A stretch of DNA of 11,218 nucleotides. Source: Candidatus Gottesmanbacteria bacterium. Its GTDB lineage: Bacteria > Patescibacteriota > Microgenomatia > UBA10105 > UBA927. Below the pieces are notes generated by a model that saw nothing but the letters and a program-made list of their open reading frames with translations, did no database searches and was not told the origin of the DNA. Of this stretch, positions 1-6,197 are shown piece after piece. Every line of letters starts with the position of its first letter. Position 1 is the first letter of the stretch. The position numbers and the translations under genes are program-made. The stretch lies in the NCBI GenBank assembly GCA_016182725.1, contig JACPFZ010000018.1, positions 1 through 11,218 on the forward strand. The letters run 5' to 3'.

Positions 1-1
1 G

Positions 2-1696
2 GTCACAGGTGGCGGCTTGAAAGTGACGACGACGTTGGACTGGAAGCTCCAGGAAAAAGCACAGGCAATTGTTGCCGATGAAGTGGCGAAAGTGAAATAT
101 CTGAAAGTAACCAATGGTGCCGCAATCGTTATTGACCCGACCAATGGGGAAATTCTTGCGATGGTAGGAAGTAAAGACTATAGCGCCACCGACAGCAGCG
201 GATTTAAGTTTAACGTCGTCACCCAGGGGCTTCGTCAACCCGGCTCTGCCATTAAACCCATCACCTATGCCACCGCATTTAAGAAAGGATACACGCCTTC
301 AACGCTCCTTTTGGACGTAGACACCAAATATCCTTCCGGCGATCCGGTAAAACCCGAATACAACCCCAAAAATTATGACGGAAAGTTCCGTGGGCCGATA
401 CAGCTTCGCTATGGCCTGGGTAACTCCATTAACGTCATTGCCGTGAAAGTGAGCGCCATCGTCGGCATCAAAGATGTGCTCCGAACGGCATACGACATGG
501 GACTCACCACTCTTGAGCCAACCACGGAACATATCCGCAGATTTGGACTTTCCCTCACTCTGGGCGGCGGCGAAGTGAAGCTCATTGATTTGACAAGTGC
601 ATTCGGAGTATTTGCAACCAGCGGACTGCGTCAAGAACCGGTGGCCATCCTGAAAGTTGAAGATGCGAAAGGGAAAACGCTCTATGAGTATAAGCCTCCT
701 TCTCCCCGACGGGTAATAGGCAGCGACATTGCCTATCTCCTCAACGATATTCTTTCGGATAATGGCAGCCGGAAAGACGTGTTCGGTGAGAGGTCCTATC
801 TCGTGATTCCTGGGAAAACGGTCGCCGTCAAAACCGGAACGACGGATGACAAGCGTGATAATTGGACCATTGGGTATTCCACCAACCGTGTTGTGGGAGT
901 GTGGGTGGGAAATAACGACAATTCTCCCATGCATCCGAGTTTAGCTTCCGGCGTTACCGGAGCAGCTCCCATATGGAACCGCCTCATCCGAGAGGTGCTG
1001 AACAATTTGCCGGACAAACCCTTTCCGAAGCCGGACAATATGGTCGAAATGGATGTGGATGCGTACGGTGGAGGGTTACCTGTTGATGGATACCCGACGC
1101 GGAAGGAGCGCTTCATCAAAGGAACAGAGCCTACTGGTCCTTCCGCAATCTATCAAAAAATAAAAGTTTCCAGGCATGACAACAATAAACTCGCCAACGC
1201 TATTGAGATTGCCAATGGTGAATATGATACCAAAACGTTTGTTGTTTTTACCGAACAGGATCCGGTTTCCACTGATGGCAAAAATCGTTGGCAGGAGGCT
1301 ATTGATGCGTGGATAGCCAGTCAAGGAGATTCTAAGTTCCATCCGCCCAAAGAAACCTATGAGGGATCAGAGCAAATTACGGTAAGCATAAAAGAGCCTG
1401 GAGATTTGTCGCAAATAAACAGTAATGACGTCCGTGTTGTTGCAGAGGCAACAAGCACCAACGAAGTCAACAGGATTGAAATTTATATGGATGGGACAAA
1501 GGTGAAAGAGAAACAGGACCGATCCATTGCGGAAAATATTACCGTTTCCGGCAACGGCAATCATACGATCAAAGTGAAAGCATACGACAATAAGGGAAAC
1601 TCTGCAGAACGCGAAATCAAAATCGGCATCAATCAACCGTACGCGTCCCCCACCCCAACACCCACTCCTTCACCCTCACCTACCCTAACGCCCTGA
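2..1696 (+). CDS. Class A penicillin-binding protein (transpeptidase part; 5' end outside window)
   Basis: Bifunctional peptidoglycan synthase acting outside the cytoplasmic membrane; only the transpeptidase half and C-terminal extension are visible. The frame is open to the left edge and reads VTGGGLKVTTTLD, a stretch usually found between glycosyltransferase and transpeptidase domains, so the TTG at 17 is internal and not a start. Numbering from that codon, the active-site SxxK is S77-K80 (GSAIKP), the SxN motif is S137-N139 and the KTG box is K272-G274 (KTGTT); all three catalytic motifs are intact. GAAPIW near residue 316 is typical of PBP1 proteins. Residues about 455-537 look like an Ig-like beta domain, followed by a Pro/Thr/Ser tail (about 544-559) of PTPTPSPSP type. 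The gene ends with TGA and overlaps the convergent pheT end by 17 nt; no terminator is visible. Confidence 0.93.
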   Translation, partial: VTGGGLKVTTTLDWKLQEKAQAIVADEVAKVKYLKVTNGAAIVIDPTNGEILAMVGSKDYSATDSSGFKFNVVTQGLRQPGSAIKPITYATAFKKGYTPSTLLLDVDTKYPSGDPVKPEYNPKNYDGKFRGPIQLRYGLGNSINVIAVKVSAIVGIKDVLRTAYDMGLTTLEPTTEHIRRFGLSLTLGGGEVKLIDLTSAFGVFATSGLRQEPVAILKVEDAKGKTLYEYKPPSPRRVIGSDIAYLLNDILSDNGSRKDVFGERSYLVIPGKTVAVKTGTTDDKRDNWTIGYSTNRVVGVWVGNNDNSPMHPSLASGVTGAAPIWNRLIREVLNNLPDKPFPKPDNMVEMDVDAYGGGLPVDGYPTRKERFIKGTEPTGPSAIYQKIKVSRHDNNKLANAIEIANGEYDTKTFVVFTEQDPVSTDGKNRWQEAIDAWIASQGDSKFHPPKETYEGSEQITVSIKEPGDLSQINSNDVRVVAEATSTNEVNRIEIYMDGTKVKEKQDRSIAENITVSGNGNHTIKVKAYDNKGNSAEREIKIGINQPYASPTPTPTPSPSPTLTP

Positions 1697-3671
1697 CGGT
1701 TGCGCCGAATGCTTCCTCCATGAGCGTCACTATTTTTTCCCGGATAGGGACAATATTTTCATTGGTAAGATTTCGTTTTGGATCAAGATACGTTATGTGG
1801 AACGTGCGATTATTTTCGTACATATCCAGAAGGGTTATCGTGTGTATGAGGGTGCTTACTGCTCTCATCGCGTCCATCATGGGGCCGATGTGCGTGCCGG
1901 CGGGTACGATGAATGAAAGATCTTCAACAACAGGGGGATATTTGGGAATTGGTCGGTACGATTTTCCTCTTTTCGCATTGCGCACGAGCTTTGCAAAATC
2001 CAATTCCAGCACGGTAATCGACCTGCCAGCAAGCTCCCCAACTGTTCCGTAGTCGCCGAGAACCAGAGATCGGTTCGGGTCATAATACCCCGCCTCCGGC
2101 GCGTTTTCGCTTTTGGGGAAAGGAATGCCAAAAAGATCAAACAAAACCTGCGCAATTCCTTTGAGTTCAAAAAATGCCTGTCCGGTCATACCGATGATAA
2201 GCACCGGTGTTTCTTTCGGGAGATCTCCTTCCTGATATGCATAGGTAATAGCAAGTTCAAAGAGTTTCAGTGATGGTCGAACATGCAGATTTTGCTCGAT
2301 GGTCGCGAGCATACTTGGCAGTAAACTTGGTCGCATATAAACCCATTCTTCGGACAAAGGATTGGTGATGTTATATGCCTTCTGTTTATTCAATGCATAT
2401 GCATCCATTAGTTTTTCCGAAATCATCGAATAGGTATACGTTTCCGTAAATCCCCAATCGCGCAGGCGATTTTTCACCTCTTCCTCCCACGCAAGTTCGG
2501 GAGGAGAAGAAGCTTGCGAGAGCTCTCCTTCAGGAAGCTTTGCCCCGATGTTGTGGTAGCCAAACATCCTCGCAATTTCTTCAATACTATCCACGTCTAT
2601 GGTTACATCTTGGCGGAAACTGGGGACGGTAACGGTGACTTCGGTTTTTGAACGTTTTACTGCAAAACCCAACCTCTCAAGAATGGTCCGAATTTCCCGG
2701 TTGTCCAATTTTATCCCCAGGTACGCATCAATTTTTTGACGACTGCACCAGACGGTATACGGTTTATACCGTTTGGGATAGATATCGTAGAGGCGGCTTG
2801 CTGGTTTTGCAGCGGTAAGCTCTCGCATGAGCTCTTTTCCTTTCACAAACACCGGCAGCACCAGTTCACTGTCGAGTCCTTTTTCAAATAGCCCTGCCGC
2901 TTCTGTGCGATGCGAAAGTGCCATGGAGGTTCTGCGGATGTGGGTGGGATCATACGTTTGTAAAAAAAGAATAACGTTGGTTGTTGTATTGCGGACGCGA
3001 GAATTTTCTCCTCCCATAATGCCGCACAGGTCTATGATTCGGCCTCCTCCATCCTCAATCACGATATCATCACCCGGAAGTGTATGCGTTTTTCCGTCCA
3101 ATGTTGTTATGGTTTCTCCCTTTTTTGACGCACGCAGAATCATTGTGGGAATTCCATTTTTTGTTCTTATGGTGTCGTAATCAAACACGTGTGCCGGCTG
3201 GCCGTACGTGCGCATCAAGTAATTCGTGATGTCCACGACGGTATTAATTGATCGAATTCCTGTTTGTTCTAGTTTCCTGACGAGCCACGCAGGCGACGGG
3301 CTGACTTTTACATGCTCAAACACCATGGCAGTAAAGCGGGGGTTGAGTTTGGAGTCAGTGGTGATAGCAAGTTTTTTGCTGCGCAGGGTTGAACCCTGTT
3401 TTGAGGCGTTAGAATGGTACGGGTCTCCGATAAGTTTTGCCTGTATGCCAAATCGGGGTAAAATTGCCGCGGCTTCTCGCGCAACACCGACCACGGACAT
3501 TGCATCGGGGCGATTCGTCGTTATTTCGATATCATAGACAGGCTCTCCGTTGACGACATGGATGTGTTCCACAGACGGGCCGCAGAGTGATAGGTACTCC
3601 TTCATCTGCTTTGGAGTCGCTTTTGTCTTAAGGAATTCACGGAGCCAGGAATCGGGAATTAATAAATTCAT
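1680..3671 (-). CDS. pheT: Phenylalanyl-tRNA synthetase beta subunit, short form
   Basis: Beta subunit of the alpha2-beta2 PheRS that charges tRNA-Phe in the cytoplasm. The 663 residues compare with about 800 in E. coli. The N-terminus (SWLREFL, residues 8-14) runs into a short loop and then EITTNRPD (49-56), so the EMAP/OB-type tRNA-binding domain normally lying between these blocks is absent. Next come a B3/B4 editing-type region (about 110-275, with DITNYLM and GQPAHVFD), B5 (about 305-375), a catalytic-like core (about 395-560, with MRPSLLPSML) and a C-terminal FDX-ACB anticodon-binding domain (about 572-663, starting PKYPPVVEDLSF and ending FGATVR). The ATG start gives the usual family N-terminus; no Shine-Dalgarno is visible. 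It follows pheS after a 97-nt repeat-bearing spacer, probably on one transcript, and its TAG stop lies inside the convergent PBP gene. Confidence 0.95.
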   Translation of the reverse strand: MNLLIPDSWLREFLKTKATPKQMKEYLSLCGPSVEHIHVVNGEPVYDIEITTNRPDAMSVVGVAREAAAILPRFGIQAKLIGDPYHSNASKQGSTLRSKKLAITTDSKLNPRFTAMVFEHVKVSPSPAWLVRKLEQTGIRSINTVVDITNYLMRTYGQPAHVFDYDTIRTKNGIPTMILRASKKGETITTLDGKTHTLPGDDIVIEDGGGRIIDLCGIMGGENSRVRNTTTNVILFLQTYDPTHIRRTSMALSHRTEAAGLFEKGLDSELVLPVFVKGKELMRELTAAKPASRLYDIYPKRYKPYTVWCSRQKIDAYLGIKLDNREIRTILERLGFAVKRSKTEVTVTVPSFRQDVTIDVDSIEEIARMFGYHNIGAKLPEGELSQASSPPELAWEEEVKNRLRDWGFTETYTYSMISEKLMDAYALNKQKAYNITNPLSEEWVYMRPSLLPSMLATIEQNLHVRPSLKLFELAITYAYQEGDLPKETPVLIIGMTGQAFFELKGIAQVLFDLFGIPFPKSENAPEAGYYDPNRSLVLGDYGTVGELAGRSITVLELDFAKLVRNAKRGKSYRPIPKYPPVVEDLSFIVPAGTHIGPMMDAMRAVSTLIHTITLLDMYENNRTFHITYLDPKRNLTNENIVPIREKIVTLMEEAFGATVRALG

Positions 3672-3686
3672 AGAATGATGATTTAT

Positions 3687-3752
3687 GATTTACGAATTAT
3701 GAATAGGAAACCTTTTTTTGATTTATTCTTAAATCGTAATTCTTAAATCGTA
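3687..3752. repeat. Imperfect inverted repeat and tandem 14-mer in pheS-pheT spacer
   Basis: The 97-nt spacer is very AT-rich and built from variants of a short word. ATTCTTAAATCGTA occurs twice head to tail (3725-3738 and 3739-3752). Positions 3687-3705 are complementary to 3724-3742 at 16 of 19 positions, with an 18-nt loop. On the transcript this can form a stem between the two cistrons. It could be an RNA processing or stability element, or an intergenic repeat family; nothing in the sequence decides which. Confidence 0.6.
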
Positions 3753-3768
3753 CATCGTGTTTTTAAAT

Positions 3769-4911
3769 TTAAAATTGCTCCGAAAATCTCACATCATTGC
3801 TATAGATCAATCGTAAATCATCCAGTTTTGTGCCGGATTTCATCATGTATGCGCGCTCAATCCCCCACCCGAATGCAAATCCGCTGTACTTGGCAGGATC
3901 GACCCCACCATTTTTGAGCACGACTGGATGTACCATGCCAGATCCTGCCATTTCAAGCCACCCCTCTTTGCATAGGCGGCATTTTTGCCCTTTAGTTACA
4001 TAGCCAGTTCCATGACAAATACCGCAAGAAATATCTACTTCAAATGATGGTTCGGTAAATTGGAAGTGAAATGGACGCAAGCGGATTTCTCTATCTGGAC
4101 CGTAAAACTGCTTCACGAAGTAGTCGAAGACTCCCTTAAGGTGCATAATCGAAACATTTCGGTCAATATATAATCCTTCAAACTGGTGAAACATGGGGGT
4201 GTGCGATACGTCTACTTGCCTGCGGTAGCATTTGGCAATGTTAATCATGCGGATGGGCAATTTCCCTTTTTCCATTTCGCGCACCTGTCCGTTACTCGTA
4301 TGGGGGGTGAGAACGATTGTTTTATATTTTTTCCCCGAGGTGTGAAGCTGTATCACCTCTAATGTGTTCTGGCTAGACACCTCGGGATACTTAATAAAAA
4401 ATGTTTCCCATTCGTCGCGCGCCGGGTGGTTGGGTGGCATGTTCAAGGATTCAAACGCGTACCAGTCCCAATCAACTTCCGGATGGCGTACGCGCGTAAA
4501 TCCGATGCGCTCGAAAATTCTGGTAATCTCACTCACCGCCTGGGTGACGATGTGAAGATGACCTACAGGAGGGAGAGTTCCCGGCGCAGTTACATCGATA
4601 GGTTCGGTAGCTCCCTGCGGGGTGTTTATTGTCTTTTCGCTCAGCGCGTTTTCAATTTTTTGTTTTACTTGATTCACCACTGTGCCCACCTGCGCACGGT
4701 CTTGCTCGGGCACTCGGCGTATTTGTTTCGTGAGCCTGGCAAGTTCCGATTTACCGCCAAGAAGCTCGATACGAAGTTGGTCGATCGGTTTTTCAGAAGC
4801 CTCGATTGCCGCCATCGCATCCTGCTCCACTTCCAAAAGAAGGCCGATGAAATTGGGTGTTGCTATCGGCTCTTCCGCGGGTGTGTGGTCATCTGAATCT
4901 TTTTCGACCAT
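3769..4911 (-). CDS. pheS: Phenylalanyl-tRNA synthetase alpha subunit with Cys4 insertion
   Basis: Catalytic subunit of PheRS, forming Phe-AMP and Phe-tRNA with PheT. The 380 residues compare with 327 in E. coli. Residues about 20-95 form the predicted N-terminal helical coiled-coil arm. The class II core follows: LTPHTS (201-206, family THTS), motif 2 at about 226-246 (CYRRQ...HTPMFHQFEG) and motif 3 at about 344-354 (GFAFGWGIERA). The end SNDVRFSEQF matches the family terminus. Between FTEPSFEVD and GWLEMAGSGMVHP, where E. coli has a short loop, there are two CxxC pairs (C296/C299 and C311/C314), a likely zinc knuckle. The ATG at 4911 is preceded by no Shine-Dalgarno but by an extended -10 three nucleotides further out than a fully leaderless start requires. 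A terminator separates it from rplT; pheT follows. Confidence 0.96.
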   Translation of the reverse strand: MVEKDSDDHTPAEEPIATPNFIGLLLEVEQDAMAAIEASEKPIDQLRIELLGGKSELARLTKQIRRVPEQDRAQVGTVVNQVKQKIENALSEKTINTPQGATEPIDVTAPGTLPPVGHLHIVTQAVSEITRIFERIGFTRVRHPEVDWDWYAFESLNMPPNHPARDEWETFFIKYPEVSSQNTLEVIQLHTSGKKYKTIVLTPHTSNGQVREMEKGKLPIRMINIAKCYRRQVDVSHTPMFHQFEGLYIDRNVSIMHLKGVFDYFVKQFYGPDREIRLRPFHFQFTEPSFEVDISCGICHGTGYVTKGQKCRLCKEGWLEMAGSGMVHPVVLKNGGVDPAKYSGFAFGWGIERAYMMKSGTKLDDLRLIYSNDVRFSEQF

Positions 4912-4920
4912 ATATCTTTT

Positions 4921-4929
4921 ATTCTACCA
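4921..4929 (-). promoter_or_regulatory. Extended -10 promoter for pheST
   Basis: On the minus strand the sequence is TGGTAGAAT, an extended -10 (TGN plus a TATAAT-like hexamer at 4921-4926). Standard spacing puts +1 near 4914, only about 3 nt before the pheS ATG. No good -35 is seen; its place is occupied by the upstream terminator stem. Confidence 0.5.
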
Positions 4930-4931
4930 CG

Positions 4932-4956
4932 AAAAAACCCCATTATGCGGGGTTTT
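4932..4956 (-). terminator. Intrinsic terminator after rplT
   Basis: On the minus strand AAAACCCC, a 7-nt loop (GCATAAT) and GGGGTTTTTT form an 8-bp stem followed by a U tract. It begins 25 nt after the rplT stop codon and ends 20 nt before the pheS start, so it separates the thrS-infC-rpmI-rplT transcript from pheST. Only four T follow on the plus strand, so the minus direction is favoured. Confidence 0.85.
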
Positions 4957-4981
4957 GGGTGAAATCCTTAAATTTAATACG

Positions 4982-5332
4982 TTAGTTGACTATCTTTGTC
5001 CTGTCAACGATGGCGGCAAAGGCTTCGGGGTTTTCCACGATAAGGTCAGCCAAAATTTTTCGATCTACCGTAATGTTGGCAGCTTTCAATCTATTGATGA
5101 ACATGCTGTAGGAAAGCCCGTTTTGCTTGACAGATTCGGAGATACGAGTGATCCAAAGCCTTCGGAAATCACGCTTTTTCAATTTGCGTCCGGCATAGGC
5201 ATATTCGCCCGCATGAAGGTACGCTTGTTTAGCGGTTCGCACGAGTCTCCTTTTGGTCATGCGGTAGCCTTTGTTCGCTACAAGAAGCTTTTTGTGTTTT
5301 GCGTGGGTGGTAACTCCCCGTTTGACTCTCAT
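4982..5332 (-). CDS. rplT: 50S ribosomal protein L20
   Basis: Large-subunit protein needed early in 50S assembly; in E. coli and B. subtilis it also represses its own operon by binding mRNA. The 116-residue product has the usual length. MRVKRGV at the start, NKGYRMTKRR (about 20-29), the long basic helix with LKKRDFRRLWITRI (about 51-64), and SYSMFINRLK are L20 hallmarks. I chose the ATG at 5330-5332 because family homology begins there. The frame stays open upstream to a TTG at 5378-5380, which would add 16 residues without family counterpart and lies only 1 nt from a Shine-Dalgarno-like AAGGAGG. No Shine-Dalgarno sits next to the chosen ATG. That region is instead one arm of a long inverted repeat whose other arm starts just after the rpmI stop. 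Confidence 0.96.
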   Translation of the reverse strand: MRVKRGVTTHAKHKKLLVANKGYRMTKRRLVRTAKQAYLHAGEYAYAGRKLKKRDFRRLWITRISESVKQNGLSYSMFINRLKAANITVDRKILADLIVENPEAFAAIVDRTKIVN

Positions 5333-5470
5333 ACCAGGTAGTGAAATTTCGACCTTTGCCTTATGCTGGCGAAACCTCAATCCTCCTTCATTTAACTAAT
5401 TTTATATTTATTTTCAGGTAGCTTTCTGTTTGGCAAAGAGAAAAGCATGTCGAAATTCTACTACCTGGAT
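5331..5470 (-). promoter_or_regulatory. Candidate L20 autoregulatory RNA structure upstream of rplT
   Basis: On the transcript, 5468-5449 pairs with 5353-5334 over 20 positions: 18 Watson-Crick pairs, one G-U and one A-C mismatch. If U5333 is bulged, two more pairs reach into the rplT ATG (5332-5330). A further perfect 7-bp helix, CUUUGCC (5438-5432) with GGCAAAG (5360-5354), stacks directly on the 3' side, leaving a 10-nt bulge on the 5' side. A second CUACCUG at 5421-5415 can compete for the same 5' arm (7 bp plus one G-U). AUGCU (5448-5444) can also pair with AGCAU (5367-5363), crossing the 7-bp helix as a pseudoknot. The loop carries AAGGAGG (5388-5382). The pairing is seen; its control by L20 is inference from known L20 autoregulation. 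Confidence 0.6.
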
Positions 5471-5473
5471 ACG

Positions 5474-5671
5474 TTACGCATTCATATACTGTTTAATCAT
5501 TCGTGCATATTTGGTCGTCAGTATTTGTGCCGGTCGGTCTTGCCTGCGTTGTCGTGATTTACTTTTTTTTCGGCGGATGTGGCGGGCTCCTTGCACACGG
5601 TGCATCACCTTACCAGTTTTGGTAATTTTAAACCGTTTCGTAACAATTTTTTTTGTTTTCATTTTCGCCAT
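5474..5671 (-). CDS. rpmI: 50S ribosomal protein L35
   Basis: Small basic large-subunit protein of 65 residues, the normal family length. The start MAKMKTKK and the block TKRFKITKTGKV (residues 11-22), then HIRRKKSKSRQRR, match L35. It sits in the conserved order infC-rpmI-rplT. The ATG follows the infC TAA by a single base (TAACATG), so its translation is probably coupled to infC; a weak GUAGGG lies just upstream within infC. The 141 nt after its stop codon hold the inverted repeat described for rplT. Confidence 0.95.
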   Translation of the reverse strand: MAKMKTKKIVTKRFKITKTGKVMHRVQGARHIRRKKSKSRQRRQDRPAQILTTKYARMIKQYMNA

Positions 5672-5672
5672 G

Positions 5673-6197
5673 TTACCCTACTTTTTTATCGTTTACAATC
5701 ATGGATACTAATGTTTTTCCTTCCATGTGCGCTTCTCGGACGACCCGAATTTGCTCAAGGCTTGCCAAAAATCGCTTCATCACGTCAAAACCAAACTCTT
5801 TTCGTGTAATTTCTCTTCCTCGGAAGAAAATCGTTACTTTAACTTGATTTCCCTCCGCCAAAAAGTCTTTGGCTTGACTAAGTCTGGTATCAAAATCATG
5901 CTGTCCAATAAATGGACGCAATCGCACTTCTTTGACCCCCACGCTTTTCTGATTTTTCCTTGCCTCCCGTTCCTTTTTGGCTTCCTGGTACTTAAACTTT
6001 TTAAAATCGATAAGCTTTGCTACCGGCGGCTTGGCGTTGGGAGCAATCTCCACCACGTCAATATTTAACTCTTTTGCTCGCTGGAGTGCCTCAATTTTAG
6101 AAACAACCCCGATCTGTTTTCCCTCTTCATCCAATAGCCTGATCGTAGGACTGGCTATTTGGTAATTGAGGCGATAGTGTTTAACGTTTGGTCTCAA
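5673..6197 (-). CDS. infC: Translation initiation factor IF-3
   Basis: IF3 binds the 30S subunit, discriminates initiator tRNA and start codons, and prevents subunit joining. The 174 residues are of usual length. The N-domain is about 8-75 (YRLNYQI, then RLLDEEGKQIGV and DVVEIAPNAKPPVAKLIDF). A Lys/Arg-rich linker follows, then the C-domain with KEVRLRPFIGQHDFDTR and the signature FFRGREITRKEFG. No ATG lies before the conserved N-terminus. The likely start is TTG at 6197, which overlaps the thrS end by 17 nt. A rare start is in keeping with this family: E. coli infC starts with AUU and is autoregulated through it. Whether that applies here is not shown. It probably relies on translational coupling to thrS. 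Confidence 0.94.
   Translation of the reverse strand: MRPNVKHYRLNYQIASPTIRLLDEEGKQIGVVSKIEALQRAKELNIDVVEIAPNAKPPVAKLIDFKKFKYQEAKKEREARKNQKSVGVKEVRLRPFIGQHDFDTRLSQAKDFLAEGNQVKVTIFFRGREITRKEFGFDVMKRFLASLEQIRVVREAHMEGKTLVSMIVNDKKVG

Noticed and set aside
299..934. 211-residue open frame on the minus strand inside the PBP gene
   Set aside because: It lies fully inside a gene with all catalytic motifs intact and shows no recognisable domain; it is a codon-usage shadow.
4912..4981. A pheM-like leader peptide with Phe codons before pheST
   Set aside because: No short ORF with Phe runs lies between the rplT end and pheS; the space is taken by the terminator and the -10.
5333..5380. TTG at 5380 as the rplT start (16 extra residues)
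   Set aside because: The extra residues match nothing in L20 and the Shine-Dalgarno is only 1 nt away; the ATG at 5332 begins the family sequence.
5430..5711. 93-residue plus-strand frame over rpmI
   Set aside because: It is antisense to rpmI and has no family features.
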